Notes under the pieces: model-generated
What the model was told of the DNA's origin: nothing
What the model saw: the letters and a program-made list of their open reading frames with translations, nothing else
Databases searched by the model: none
Assembly: GCF_002374855.1 (NCBI RefSeq)
Contig: NZ_NWVC01000006.1
Coordinates: 1-64,000 of the forward strand
Reading direction: 5' to 3'
DNA length: 64,000 nt
Source of the DNA: Sphingomonas adhaesiva
GTDB lineage: Bacteria; Pseudomonadota; Alphaproteobacteria; Sphingomonadales; Sphingomonadaceae
Program-made: the position numbers and the translations under genes
Shown: positions 51,403 through 60,603 of the stretch, piece after piece
How the letters are laid out: each line of letters begins with the position of its first letter
How positions within the stretch are numbered: position 1 is the stretch's first letter

Positions 51403-51969
51403 ATGGTGAAGGTCGGGGCGGAAAAGCTGAAGGGCAACGAAACGCGCCGCGAATATCGCTGTTTCCAGCCGTGGCTGGATCACGCGGCCTTGCTGGCCGA
51501 ACGCTTCTACCGCGAATGCGACGACGATCCGTTCGCCTATAATGAAACCGCCAGCGTCAGCCTGCTGTGCTCCGCCGCGATCGCTTCGGGTCAGCTGGCG
51601 CTGGCCGAATTCGCGCAGGAAAAGCGCGGCCTCGGGCGCGGGCGCCCCTATGTCGGCGGCCGCTGGGACATGTGGATGGGGAGCGACCGCTTCCAATGGG
51701 GGCTGGAGTTCAAGCAGATCAAGACGCGCTTCATGCCCGATCGCCTGGAACAGGGGCTGGCGGCAGCCTGGTCGTGCGCGCGCGCGATCGAGCGGACGCA
51801 CGCCGACCAGCGGCTCGGCTGCCTGATCGCGACGCCGCGCGGGGAGGGCGCGGTGTACCATCGCGCGCTCGCCAACCTCGAAGCCTTCGCAGAAGGGTGC
51901 GACTACGCCTGGCGGATCGACGCCGGCGATGGCCATTGCCGGACGTTCCTGTTCTTTCGCACGGTCTGA
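51403..51969 (+). CDS. Conserved hypothetical protein, unknown function
   Basis: The 188-residue protein has AGGGAGA 6-7 bases upstream of ATG 51403. It is soluble and rich in aromatic and charged residues, with REYRCFQPWLDHAALLAE, NETASVSLLCSAAIASGQLA, GGRWDMWMGSDRFQWGLEFK and RLGCLIATPRGEGAVYHRAL. There is no signal peptide or membrane segment. The acidic/lysine pattern W-G-L-E-F-K could suggest a nuclease-like active site, but nothing supports it further. It stands alone before tyrA. No family is recognised. Confidence 0.75.
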   Translation: MVKVGAEKLKGNETRREYRCFQPWLDHAALLAERFYRECDDDPFAYNETASVSLLCSAAIASGQLALAEFAQEKRGLGRGRPYVGGRWDMWMGSDRFQWGLEFKQIKTRFMPDRLEQGLAAAWSCARAIERTHADQRLGCLIATPRGEGAVYHRALANLEAFAEGCDYAWRIDAGDGHCRTFLFFRTV

Positions 51970-52003
51970 CCCGCCCGCCGGTCGTGCCCGCCGGTCGTGC
52001 CCG

Positions 52004-52912
52004 TCAGTCGTGTCGGCGGCCGAAATCGGCCGCCGCGTCGTCCTGCCCCTGGTCGACGATCGAGCGGCGGATCGCGCGGGTGCGCGCGAACCGGTCGAAC
52101 AGCGCATCGCCGTCGCCCCAGCGGATCGCGCGCTGCAACTGGCTCAGATCCTCGCTGAACCGTTGCAGCATCTCCAGCACCGCATCCTTGTTGGCCAGGA
52201 ACACGTCGCGCCACATCGTCGGGTCGGATGCGGCGATGCGCGTGAAGTCGCGGAAGCCGCCGGCGGAGAATTTGATCACCTCCGACTGGGTCACCTGCTC
52301 CAGGTCGTCGGCGGTGCCCACGATCGTATAGGCGATCAGGTGCGGCAGGTGGCTGGTCACCGCCAGCACCAGGTCGTGGTGGTCGGGGGCCATCCGCTCC
52401 ACCTCGGCGCCCAGCCGGCGCCAGAATTCCTCGACCCGCGCGGTCGCGGCCGCGTCGCTGCCGGGCAGGGGGGTGACGATGCACCAGCGCCCGCGGAACA
52501 GCGTGGCGAAACCCGCCTCCGGCCCGCTCTGCTCGGTCCCGGCGACCGGATGCGCGGGGACGACGCGCGCCTCGGGCAGCACCGCCGACAGCGCCTGCGC
52601 CACCGATGTCTTGCAACTGCCCACGTCGCTGACGATCGCGTCGTCGGGCAGGTCGGCGGCGATCGCGGCGGCCACGTCGCCCATCGCGCCGACGGGGACG
52701 CACAGGATCACCAGGTCGGCGTCGATCACCGCCGCGCCGGGCGTGTCGGCGACATCGTCGGTCAGGTCGATCCGCCGCGCGATCTCGCGCACCTCGGCGC
52801 TGGCGTCATGCCCGGTCAGCCGCACGGTCGGCATCGACTGGCGCACCGCGCGCGCGATCGAGCTGCCGATCAGCCCCAGGCCGATGATGCTGACCCGCGA
52901 AAACGGCAGCAT
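52004..52912 (-). CDS. tyrA: Prephenate/arogenate dehydrogenase
   Basis: The 302-residue NAD(P)-dependent enzyme makes the tyrosine precursor. It has the Rossmann GLGLIG (10-15) in VSIIGLGLIGSSIA, LVILCVPVGAMGDV, VSDVGSCKTSV, AHPVAGTEQSGPEAG and the C-terminal LPHLIAYTIVGTADD. In this group the enzyme often uses arogenate, and the sequence does not decide it. ATG 52912 overlaps the hisC stop by one base (TGATG), so hisC and tyrA are coupled; hisC-tyrA pairing is common in alphaproteobacteria. Confidence 0.9.
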   Translation of the reverse strand: MLPFSRVSIIGLGLIGSSIARAVRQSMPTVRLTGHDASAEVREIARRIDLTDDVADTPGAAVIDADLVILCVPVGAMGDVAAAIAADLPDDAIVSDVGSCKTSVAQALSAVLPEARVVPAHPVAGTEQSGPEAGFATLFRGRWCIVTPLPGSDAAATARVEEFWRRLGAEVERMAPDHHDLVLAVTSHLPHLIAYTIVGTADDLEQVTQSEVIKFSAGGFRDFTRIAASDPTMWRDVFLANKDAVLEMLQRFSEDLSQLQRAIRWGDGDALFDRFARTRAIRRSIVDQGQDDAAADFGRRHD

Positions 52913-54024
52913 CAGCCCGCCTTCTCCACCTCGGCGCGCAGCACGGCCAGCACTGCGCGCATGTCCGCCTCGCTGCCGATCGTGATGCGCAGCCCGTGCG
53001 GCAGGCCCTGTCCCGGCAGCCAGCGCGTGGCATAGCCCGCCGCCATCAGCGCGTGATAGGCGACCTCCGCGGTCAGCGCGCCTTCGAACAGCACCAGCAC
53101 GAAATTGGCCTTGCTGGGTACCGCGCGCAGCCCGGCATTGCCCAATGCGGCGATCTGGTCCGCGAACCAGGCGCGCCACTGGCGGTTGTGCTCGCGGCTG
53201 TGGCGCACGAAGGCATCGTCGCCCAGCGCCGCGATCGCCGCGCGCTGCGCGCCGATGCCGAAGCTGAACGGCGCGCGGATGCGGTGCATCGCCCGGATCA
53301 GCTCCGCCGCGCCATAGCCCCAGCCGACCCTTTCCGCCGCCAGCCCGAAGATCTTGGAAAAGGTGCGCGTCACCAGCACGTTGGGCTGGGTGCGCGCCAG
53401 CTCCAGCGCACCGTCGTCGTCCTCCGGCTCCAGATATTCGGTATAGGCCTGGTCGATCACCAGCAGCACGTCGCTCGGCAGCGCGGCATGCAGCCGCGCG
53501 ATCTCCGCGCGGGGGGTATAGGTGCCGGTGGGGTTGTTCGGGTTGGCCACGAACACGACGCGCGTCCGCTCGGTCACCGCGGCCAGGATCGCGTCGACAT
53601 CGGTCGCATAATCGGCGTCGGGCGCCACCACCGGCACCGCGCCGACGCGCCGCGTCGCGATTTCGTACACCGCAAAGCCGTAGCGGACGAACACGATCTC
53701 GTCGCCCACGCCCGCGAAGGTGCCCGCCGCCAGGTGTAGCACCTCGTCCGATCCGGTGCCGTAGATGATGCGGTCGGCCTCGATCCCGTAATGCGCCGCC
53801 AGCGCATCGCGCAGGTCGGCGGCGGCGGCATCGGGGTAGCGTTCCAGCTCGCCCGCCGCATCGCGATAGGCGGCGCGCGCCGCCTCGGGCGTGCCGAACG
53901 GGTTTTCGTTCGACGACAGCTTGGTCACCGGGCGCCCGTCCTCGGACGTGGCGCGACCGGGAATGTACGGGGCGATGCCCATGATCCAGGGCTTGGCGAC
54001 GGGGGCGGTGGGGGTCTGCGTCAT
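52912..54024 (-). CDS. hisC: Histidinol-phosphate/aromatic aminotransferase
   Basis: The 370-residue PLP enzyme of fold type I has KLSSNENPFGTPEAA near residue 35 and VFVANPNNPTGTY. The PLP lysine lies in TFSKIFGLAAERVG (near residue 228), and the protein ends with GLRITIGSEADM. It likely makes histidinol phosphate and, in the tyrA context, may transaminate prephenate to arogenate. It is divergent from metX across a 99-bp gap. Confidence 0.9.
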   Translation of the reverse strand: MTQTPTAPVAKPWIMGIAPYIPGRATSEDGRPVTKLSSNENPFGTPEAARAAYRDAAGELERYPDAAAADLRDALAAHYGIEADRIIYGTGSDEVLHLAAGTFAGVGDEIVFVRYGFAVYEIATRRVGAVPVVAPDADYATDVDAILAAVTERTRVVFVANPNNPTGTYTPRAEIARLHAALPSDVLLVIDQAYTEYLEPEDDDGALELARTQPNVLVTRTFSKIFGLAAERVGWGYGAAELIRAMHRIRAPFSFGIGAQRAAIAALGDDAFVRHSREHNRQWRAWFADQIAALGNAGLRAVPSKANFVLVLFEGALTAEVAYHALMAAGYATRWLPGQGLPHGLRITIGSEADMRAVLAVLRAEVEKAG

Positions 54025-54123
54025 GGCGCTGCGCTGTACGGGGCGGACGCGCGCGTGGCAACGCGCGCGCGCGTGCCGCGCTGCTCGACTTCACCGGGAC
54101 GACGGGGCTAAGGCGGTGGTTCG

Positions 54124-55254
54124 ATGCTTACCACCACCGACCCCATCGACCAGCGGTTCGGCCTTGCGCGGCGGGTGACGCTGCCCGGCCCGCTGAAGCT
54201 GGACAGCGGCGCGCTGCTGGCGCCGGTCGAGATCGCCTACGAAACCTATGGCACGCTCGCGCCCGATGCGGGCAATGCGCTGCTGGTCTGCCATGCGCTG
54301 ACCGGCGACCAGCATCTGGCCAGCGCGCACCCACGCACCGGAAAGCCCGGCTGGTGGCAGCGGATGGTCGGCCCCGGGCGGCCGATCGACACCGACCGCT
54401 TCTTCGTGGTGTGCGCCAACGTGCTGGGCAGCTGCATGGGCACCTCCGGCCCGGCCAGCACCGATCCCGCCACCGGGCGCCCCTATGCCATGGACTTCCC
54501 GGTCATCACGATCCGCGACATGGTGCGTGCGCAGGCGCTGCTGCTCGATCATCTCGGCGTCGCGCGGCTGGCGGCGGTGGTCGGCGGTTCGATGGGCGGG
54601 ATGCAGGCGCTCAGCTGGGCGGCGACCTATCCCGATCGCGTGCCCGCCGCGGTCGTCATCGCCTCCACCGCGCGCCACACCGCGCAGAACATCGCCTTCC
54701 ACGAAGTCGGGCGACAGGCGGTGATGGCCGATCCCAACTGGCGCGGCGGCGATTATTACGACGGCGATCCGCCCGCCGCGGGGCTGGCGGTGGCGCGGAT
54801 GGCGGCGCACATCACCTATCTGTCCGAAGCCGGGCTGACCGAGAAGTTCGGCCGCCGACTGCAGTCGCGCGAGCGCAAGAGCTTCGGCTTCGACGCCGAT
54901 TTCCAGGTCGAAAGCTACCTGCGTCACCAGGGGCTGGCCTTCACCGACCGGTTCGACGCCAATTCCTACCTCTACATCACCCGCGCGATGGATTATTTCG
55001 ATCTGGCGGAGGAACATGGCGGGCTGCTCGCCAATGCCTTCCGCGGCACCGGCACGCGCTTCTGCCTGGTCAGCTTCGATACCGACTGGCTGTATCCCAC
55101 CGCCGAATCGCGCAGCATCGTGCAGGCGCTGAATGCCGCCGGCGCGCCGGCCAGCTTCGTCGAACTGTCCAGCCCCTATGGCCATGACGCCTTCCTGCTC
55201 GATTCGCCCGACCTCGATCGGGTGATCGCCGGCTTCCTGGGGGCGGTGCGATGA
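54124..55254 (+). CDS. metX: Homoserine O-acetyltransferase
   Basis: The 376-residue alpha/beta hydrolase-fold enzyme activates homoserine for methionine synthesis. It has the nucleophile S156 in [27 protein letters not shown] near 58-70, GSCMGTSGP, the Asp region [10 protein letters not shown] and the His in [10 protein letters not shown]. It overlaps metW by 4 bases (ATGA). The gap to hisC carries no convincing SAM riboswitch. Some MetX homologues use succinyl-CoA instead. Confidence 0.92.
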   Translation: MLTTTDPIDQRFGLARRVTLPGPLKLDSGALLAPVEIAYETYGTLAPDAGNALLVCHALTGDQHLASAHPRTGKPGWWQRMVGPGRPIDTDRFFVVCANVLGSCMGTSGPASTDPATGRPYAMDFPVITIRDMVRAQALLLDHLGVARLAAVVGGSMGGMQALSWAATYPDRVPAAVVIASTARHTAQNIAFHEVGRQAVMADPNWRGGDYYDGDPPAAGLAVARMAAHITYLSEAGLTEKFGRRLQSRERKSFGFDADFQVESYLRHQGLAFTDRFDANSYLYITRAMDYFDLAEEHGGLLANAFRGTGTRFCLVSFDTDWLYPTAESRSIVQALNAAGAPASFVELSSPYGHDAFLLDSPDLDRVIAGFLGAVR

Positions 55255-55850
55255 GCCTGCGACCCGATCTGGCGATCATCGCGCGGCATGTCCCGGCGGG
55301 CGCGCGCGTGCTGGACGTCGGCTGCGGCGACGGCGAGCTGATGGCCGCGCTGCGCGATGCCAGCGGCGTCGATGCGCGCGGACTGGAGCTGGATCGCGGC
55401 AATGTCGCCGCCGCGGTGGCGCGCGGCCTGTCGGTGATCCAGGGCGATGCCGATACCGATCTGGCCGGCTATCCCGACCAGAGCTTCGACTATGCGATCC
55501 TCAGCCAGACGCTGCAGACCGCGCGCGCGCCCGACCGGGTGCTGGACGAACTGCTGCGGATCGGGCGCCACGCCTTCGTCAGCTTCCCCAATTTCGCGCA
55601 TTGGCGGGTGCGGCTGTCGCTGCTGTGGGGCGGGCGGATGCCGGTGACGCGGCTGCTGCCCGAACGCTGGTACGACACGCCCAACATCCACCATCTGACG
55701 ATCGACGATTTTCGCGCACACCTGCGCGACCGCGCGGTCACGGTGGAGGGGGCGTGGTTCCTGTCGGGGGACAAGAGCACCGGGCGCGCCGCGGCGAACA
55801 TGTTCGCCGAACATGCCGTATTTCTGCTGACTCGGAACAAGTCGGTTTGA
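55251..55850 (+). CDS. metW: Methionine biosynthesis protein MetW
   Basis: The 199-residue SAM-methyltransferase-like protein has [15 protein letters not shown] (16-30) and the MetW motifs [18 protein letters not shown] and [20 protein letters not shown] followed by [15 protein letters not shown]. MetW activates MetX in other bacteria. The metX-metW pair with a 4-base overlap is the standard arrangement. It is followed after 32 bases by a response regulator. Confidence 0.93.
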   Translation: MSLRPDLAIIARHVPAGARVLDVGCGDGELMAALRDASGVDARGLELDRGNVAAAVARGLSVIQGDADTDLAGYPDQSFDYAILSQTLQTARAPDRVLDELLRIGRHAFVSFPNFAHWRVRLSLLWGGRMPVTRLLPERWYDTPNIHHLTIDDFRAHLRDRAVTVEGAWFLSGDKSTGRAAANMFAEHAVFLLTRNKSV

Positions 55851-55882
55851 TTTCGGTTAAGGCGGCGATCGGAACCATTTTG

Positions 55883-56278
55883 ATGCAGAACACCGCGCTC
55901 ATCGTTGAAGACGAGATTTTCGTCGCCCTCGACCTCGAACGCATCCTGATCGATGCCGGATATCGCGTCGCCGCGATCGCCGCCGATGCCGATACCGCGC
56001 TTCAGGCGGCACCGGGTTGCTCGTTCGCCTTCGTCGACGTGAACCTGCGCGACGGGCCGACCGGCCCGCTGATCGCGGAGCGGATCATGCGCGATTACGG
56101 GGTGAAGGTGGTGTTCGTCACCGCCAATCCCGGGCAGATCGCCGACCCCGGCGTGTCGCTGGGCTACATCCGCAAGCCGTTCAACGACGAAGCGATCCTG
56201 ACCGCGGCGCAGATCGCCACCGCGGGGGAGGCGACCAGCGCCAGCCAGGATTTCGTCAGGTGGCGGAAACCCGGCTGA
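55883..56278 (+). CDS. Single-domain response regulator (CheY-like)
   Basis: The 131-residue receiver has the acidic pair E9-D10, the phospho-acceptor D52 (FAFVDVNLRDG), T80 and K98 (GYIRKPF). No DNA-binding or output domain is present. It follows metW. Its 3' end overlaps the convergent histidine kinase gene by 23 bases, so the two form a likely signalling pair on opposite strands. In sphingomonads such single-domain regulators often belong to the general stress (PhyR/EcfG) network; that link is speculative here. Confidence 0.88.
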   Translation: MQNTALIVEDEIFVALDLERILIDAGYRVAAIAADADTALQAAPGCSFAFVDVNLRDGPTGPLIAERIMRDYGVKVVFVTANPGQIADPGVSLGYIRKPFNDEAILTAAQIATAGEATSASQDFVRWRKPG

Positions 56279-57803
56279 ACGCCGGCACCGGTACCTCGAT
56301 CGTCACCACCAGCCCGGCGGGCTTCCAGTCGCGCGCGACGCTGCCGCCCAGCTGACGCACCGCGCTCATCTCGATCAACTGGCTGCCGAACCCGGCTTGC
56401 GTGTCCGGCGGCGCCGACACCGCGGGGCCGTCACGCTCCGCCCAGGTCAGCGTCACCACCTCCCCGGTCCGCGCGATCGACAGGTCGACCCAGCCGTCCA
56501 GCACCGACAGCGCGCCGTACTTGCTCGCGTTGGTGGCCAGCTCATGGAACAGCAGCGCCAGCGGGGTCGCCGCGCGATCGTCCACCGCCACATCGTCGCC
56601 CGATACGCGCACCCGCTCGCCGTCGTCGCGCCGGTACGGCAGGAACAATTCGCCCAGCAACCCGTGCAGGCTGTCCTGCTGGACGCTGGGGCGTGACTGC
56701 GGGCTGTGCGGGCGGACGAAATCGTGCGCGCGGCCCAAAGCGGTGATGCGATGGCGCAGGTCGTGCGCGACCCCCGCCGCCTCCGGATGGGTGCGCGCGG
56801 CGAACTGGATCAGTCCGGCGATGACCGAGAAGATGTTCTTGATGCGATGGCTCAGCTCCTGGCTGATGACCTCGCGTTCCTCGATCGCCAGTTTCTGTTC
56901 GTGAATGTCGGTGCAGGTGCCGAACCAGCGGGTGATCCGCCCGTCGGCGTTGCGGATCGGCAGCGCGCGGCCCAGCACCCAGCGGTACGTGCCGTCATGG
57001 TGCCGCAGCCGGTATTCGATCTGGTACGGGTCGCCGGTCTCCAGCGAATGGCGCCACACCGTCCAGGCGCGCTCCTGGTCCTCGGCATGGAACATGTCGT
57101 TCCACCCCTCGCCATCGGTGGTGCCCGCGGGCGCGCCGGTGAATTCGTACCAGCGCGCATTGTAGTAATCGTGATAGCCGTCGGGCAGCGTCGACCACAC
57201 CATCTGCGGCATCGTATCGGCCAGCGTGCGGAACCGCGTCTCGCTGTCGGTGGCGGCGCGCCGGGCGGCGCGTTCCGAATCGCGCCGCACGATGCCCTCG
57301 CGCGTCTCGGTCAGCCGCGCCATCACCGTATGCGCCAGCACCGCCAGCCCTTCGCGTTGCAGCTCGGTCAGCCCCTCGGGCCGCGGCTTGGTGTCGATCA
57401 CGCATAGCGAGCCGAGCGGATAGCCGTCCTCGGAGATCAGCGGCATGCCGGCGTAGAAGCGCAGCCCCATCTCGCCCGTGACCAGCGGATTGTCGGCGAA
57501 GCGCAGGTCGTCGCGCGCGTCGGGCACCACCATCAGCACCCGTTCCCACATCGCATGGGCGCAGAACGACTGTTCGCGCGGCGTTTCGGCCACGTCCAGC
57601 CCGGTGCGCGCCAGGAAGAACTGGCGATGATCGTCGACCAGGCTGACCAGCGCGGTCGGCACGTCGCACAGCCGCGCGGCGAAATCGGTGATCTGGCGCA
57701 GCGCCGCGGCCCCGTCGAGCATCGCGGGGTGATGCGCGGCGAGCACGCGAAGCCGCTCGGCCTCGTCGCCCGCCTCGGCTGCGATGCAGGGAAGCTCGAT
57801 CAT
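56256..57803 (-). CDS. GAF-PAS HWE-family sensor histidine kinase
   Basis: The 515-residue kinase has an N-terminal GAF domain (about 30-165: FAARLCDVPTALVSLVDDHR, FYAGMPLISEDGYPLGSLCV), a PAS domain (about 190-305: TMPQMVWSTLPDGYHDYYNA) and an HWE core. H319 in ELSHRIKNIFSV is the phospho-site, HELATNASKYG (420-430) is the N-box and WAE (454-456) fits the HWE signature. No transmembrane helix is present, so the sensor is cytoplasmic. GAF-PAS-HWE kinases often respond to light or redox; the signal here is unknown. Confidence 0.9.
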   Translation of the reverse strand: MIELPCIAAEAGDEAERLRVLAAHHPAMLDGAAALRQITDFAARLCDVPTALVSLVDDHRQFFLARTGLDVAETPREQSFCAHAMWERVLMVVPDARDDLRFADNPLVTGEMGLRFYAGMPLISEDGYPLGSLCVIDTKPRPEGLTELQREGLAVLAHTVMARLTETREGIVRRDSERAARRAATDSETRFRTLADTMPQMVWSTLPDGYHDYYNARWYEFTGAPAGTTDGEGWNDMFHAEDQERAWTVWRHSLETGDPYQIEYRLRHHDGTYRWVLGRALPIRNADGRITRWFGTCTDIHEQKLAIEEREVISQELSHRIKNIFSVIAGLIQFAARTHPEAAGVAHDLRHRITALGRAHDFVRPHSPQSRPSVQQDSLHGLLGELFLPYRRDDGERVRVSGDDVAVDDRAATPLALLFHELATNASKYGALSVLDGWVDLSIARTGEVVTLTWAERDGPAVSAPPDTQAGFGSQLIEMSAVRQLGGSVARDWKPAGLVVTIEVPVPAFSRVSAT

Positions 57804-58367
57804 TTAGAACGGCACGTCATCGTCGAGATCGTCCGCGAAGCCGCCGCCGAAGTTGCCGCCGCGCGACCCGCCACCACCGGCCGGCGCACCGCCGCGCGAT
57901 CCGCCACCGCGCGATGCGCCGCCGCCGCCGTAACCGCCGCCGCTGCTGCCGAAATCGTCGCCGCCGCCGAAATCGTCACGCGCGCCGCCACCACCGCCGC
58001 CGCCGTTCCCGCCGCCCGGCCCGTCCAGCATCGTCAGGACGGAATTGAACCCCTGCAGCACCACTTCGGTCGAATAACGGTCCTGCCCGTTCTGGTCCTG
58101 CCACTTGCGGGTCTGCAACTGGCCCTCGATATAGACCTTGCTGCCCTTGCGCAGGAAGCGTTCGGCGACGTTCGCCAGCCCTTCGTTGAAGATCGCGACC
58201 GAATGCCATTCGGTCTTTTCCTTGCGCTCGCCGGTGTTGCGATCCTTCCACGATTCGGACGTGGCGATGCGCAGGTTGACCACCTTGCCGCCGTTCTGGA
58301 ACGATCGCGATTCGGGGTCGCGCCCCAGGTTGCCGACGAGAATGACCTTGTTGACGCTGCCTGCCAT
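57804..58367 (-). CDS. ssb: Single-stranded DNA-binding protein
   Basis: The 187-residue protein has the OB fold ([55 protein letters not shown]). A Gly-rich linker follows at about residues 120-180, and the acidic DDDVPF tail (normally DDDIPF) docks repair and replication proteins. It ends immediately before the histidine kinase start. It lies 9 bases after feoB on the same strand and may be partly read from that transcript. Confidence 0.93.
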   Translation of the reverse strand: MAGSVNKVILVGNLGRDPESRSFQNGGKVVNLRIATSESWKDRNTGERKEKTEWHSVAIFNEGLANVAERFLRKGSKVYIEGQLQTRKWQDQNGQDRYSTEVVLQGFNSVLTMLDGPGGGNGGGGGGGARDDFGGGDDFGSSGGGYGGGGASRGGGSRGGAPAGGGGSRGGNFGGGFADDLDDDVPF

Positions 58368-58376
58368 GGAAACCTC

Positions 58377-60242
58377 TTACAGGCCGGCGAACACCGCGGC
58401 CCAGTATGTAATGCCCGCCATCACGTAGGCGGTTGCGAACAAATAGCCAACCATGAACGCGGGCCATCGCCATCCGTTGGTCTCGCGCCGCGTCACCGCG
58501 ATGGTGGAGATGCACTGCGGCGCGAACACGAACCACATCAGGAACGCCAGCGCGGTGGGCAGCGACCAGCGCCCGCGCAGGTTGTCGACCAGCGTGCGCT
58601 CGCCGCGCGTGTCCTCGACGTCGTCGATGGCATAGACGGTGCCGATCGCCGCCACCGCGATCTCGCGCGCGGCCATCGCGGGGATCAGCGCAAGCGCGAT
58701 ATCGTGGTTGAAGCCGATCGGGCGGACGACCACCTCCAGCCCGCTGGCGATCCGCCCGGCGACCGAATAATCCGCCTGCTTCTGCCCGGCGGGCGCCTGC
58801 GGGAAGCTCAGCAGCGCCCACAGGATCACCGTGGTCAGCGCGATCGTGGTGCCGGCGCGCTTCAGGAAGATCCACGCCCGGCTCCACAGCCCGATCGCGA
58901 TATCGCCCATCCGCGGCATCTGGTACTTGGGCATCTCCATCATGAAGCCCGAACTGTCGCCCTTCGTCACGGTACGGCGCAGCGCCAGCGCGGCGACGAA
59001 CGCGCCGACGATCCCCATCACGTACAGCCCGAACAGCACCAGCCCTTGGAGGCCGATGAACGGCGCCACCTTTCGCGCCGGGATGAACGCGGCGATGATG
59101 ATCGAATAGACCGGCAGCCGCGCCGAACAGGTCATCAGCGGCGCAATCAGGATCGTGGTCAGCCGGTCCTTCTCGTCGTCGATGGTGCGCGTCGCCATGA
59201 TTCCGGGCACGGCGCACGCGAAGCTGGACAGCAGCGGAATGAACGCGCGCCCCGACAGCCCGACCTGCGCCATCATCCGGTCCATCAGGAACGCGGCACG
59301 GACCATATAGCCCGATGCCTCCAGCACCAGGATGAACAGGAACAGGATCAGGATCAGCGGCAGGAAGACGACCACCGCGCCGACCCCGGCGATCACCCCG
59401 TCGGTCAGCAGCGAGCGCAGGAACCCGTCGGGCATCGCGTCGCGGACGACGCCGTCCAGCGCGGCGAACGCGCTCTCGATCCACGACACCGGCACTTCGG
59501 ACCAGCTGAACACCGCCTGGAACATCACGAACAGCAAGGTGGCGAGCAGGATCGGCCCGAACACCGGATGCAGCGCGACCGAATCGAGCGCGTGGTTCCA
59601 GCGGCGCACCGGCGTCTCGCTGACCGTCGCGGCGGCGGCGATCGTGCGCGCGCGGCGTTGCAGCGTGACGATATCGTCGTCGACGCTGCCGTCGGACGGG
59701 CGCAGCCGGCGCAGCTCGGCGGTCGTCCCGCCGACCAGCGCGGTCAGCCGCGCGCGCAGCACGTCGATCCCGCGGCGGCGCACCGCCACGGTCGGCACCA
59801 CCGGCACGCCCAGCTCGCGCTCCAGCACCGCAGGGTCGAGCACCAGCCCGTCGCGCTCGGCCAGGTCGACCATGTTGAGCGCCACCACCACCGGCAGCCC
59901 CAGCGCGATCAGCTGCAACGCGAAGCGCAGGTGATTGTCGAGATTGGCGGCATCCACCACCACCACCAGCGCGTCGGGCAACCGCTCCCCCGCCTGCGTG
60001 CCGGTCACGACGTCACGCGTCACCCGCTCGTCGGGGGAGGACGGGTCGAGGCTGTAGGCGCCGGGCAGGTCGACCAGCTCGACCGCGCGCCCGTCGTCGA
60101 GCGCGAGGCGCCCGGAATGGCGTTCCACGGTCACGCCGGGGTAATTGCCCACCTTCTGGCGGGCGCCGGTCAGGGCGTTGAACAGCGCGCTCTTGCCGGC
60201 ATTGGGGTTGCCGACCATCGCGACTAGCGGGGGAAGCTCCAT
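58377..60242 (-). CDS. feoB: Ferrous iron transport protein B
   Basis: The 621-residue protein imports Fe2+. The N-terminal G domain has G1 GNPNAGKS (11-18), DLPGAYSLDPSSPDE (switch II) and VVALNMVDLAE (G4). About eight transmembrane segments follow, with Gate-type motifs such as ACAVPGIMATRTI and a C-terminal MVGYLFATAYVMAGITYW. It is shorter than E. coli FeoB (773), the difference lying mainly in the C terminus. It lies 40 bases after feoA. Confidence 0.92.
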   Translation of the reverse strand: MELPPLVAMVGNPNAGKSALFNALTGARQKVGNYPGVTVERHSGRLALDDGRAVELVDLPGAYSLDPSSPDERVTRDVVTGTQAGERLPDALVVVVDAANLDNHLRFALQLIALGLPVVVALNMVDLAERDGLVLDPAVLERELGVPVVPTVAVRRRGIDVLRARLTALVGGTTAELRRLRPSDGSVDDDIVTLQRRARTIAAAATVSETPVRRWNHALDSVALHPVFGPILLATLLFVMFQAVFSWSEVPVSWIESAFAALDGVVRDAMPDGFLRSLLTDGVIAGVGAVVVFLPLILILFLFILVLEASGYMVRAAFLMDRMMAQVGLSGRAFIPLLSSFACAVPGIMATRTIDDEKDRLTTILIAPLMTCSARLPVYSIIIAAFIPARKVAPFIGLQGLVLFGLYVMGIVGAFVAALALRRTVTKGDSSGFMMEMPKYQMPRMGDIAIGLWSRAWIFLKRAGTTIALTTVILWALLSFPQAPAGQKQADYSVAGRIASGLEVVVRPIGFNHDIALALIPAMAAREIAVAAIGTVYAIDDVEDTRGERTLVDNLRGRWSLPTALAFLMWFVFAPQCISTIAVTRRETNGWRWPAFMVGYLFATAYVMAGITYWAAVFAGL

Positions 60243-60282
60243 CAGCCGATCCGCGCCGATGCTGCTGCGGGGCGGGGCGCGG

Positions 60283-60561
60283 TCATTCGGCGGGCAATGC
60301 GGCGGTGGACACGCGGATCGACCGCGCGACCGCGCGGCGCAGCGCCACCGTCATCCGCCCGATCCGGCACGCGATCGGCCCGCTGCCCATCCGCGCGCGG
60401 TGCAGCACCTCCACCGGCACGCCCTGATCGAAGCCCAGTTCGCGCAGCCGCCGCGCCTCGGGCACGGCCAGCCGCTCCCACTCGATCATGTCCACCGCGG
60501 CGCGTTGATGGCGCGGCAGCGTTTCCAGCGTCAGCGTTTCCGGGGGCAGCGAAGAGGTCAC
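60283..60561 (-). CDS. feoA: Ferrous iron transport protein A
   Basis: The 92-residue SH3-like protein works with FeoB. It starts with GTG 60561 and has the FeoA pattern ARRLRELGFDQGVPVEVLHR and GSGPIACRIGRMTVALRR. It should act in the cytoplasm. It is first in the feoA-feoB unit, with a Fur-like site 20-40 bases upstream. The upstream COQ9 gene is on the same strand but separated by that site. Confidence 0.85.
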   Translation of the reverse strand: MTSSLPPETLTLETLPRHQRAAVDMIEWERLAVPEARRLRELGFDQGVPVEVLHRARMGSGPIACRIGRMTVALRRAVARSIRVSTAALPAE

Positions 60562-60580
60562 GCCGCGGCTATATAACGAC

Positions 60581-60600
60581 TGCGAGTGATTATCAATTGG
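60581..60600. promoter_or_regulatory. Fur-type iron box before feoAB
   Basis: TGCGAGTGATTATCAATTGG has the TGATTATCA core of Fur boxes and lies 20 bases upstream of the feoA start on its coding strand. A TTATAT -10-like element (60571-60576) is next to it. The site sits in the gap after COQ9. Iron repression is expected but the flanks match the consensus only partly. Confidence 0.55.
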
Positions 60601-60603
60601 CGG

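Noticed and set aside
54025..54123. SAM riboswitch in the metX leader
   Set aside because: The 99-bp gap contains only a GGGGCTAAGGCGG stretch near the start; no SAM-II or SAM/SAH core could be traced.
57555..60227. Very long plus-strand open frame opposite ssb and feoB
   Set aside because: It is antisense to two well-supported genes and has the His/Asp/Arg-rich low-complexity look of a GC-rich shadow frame.
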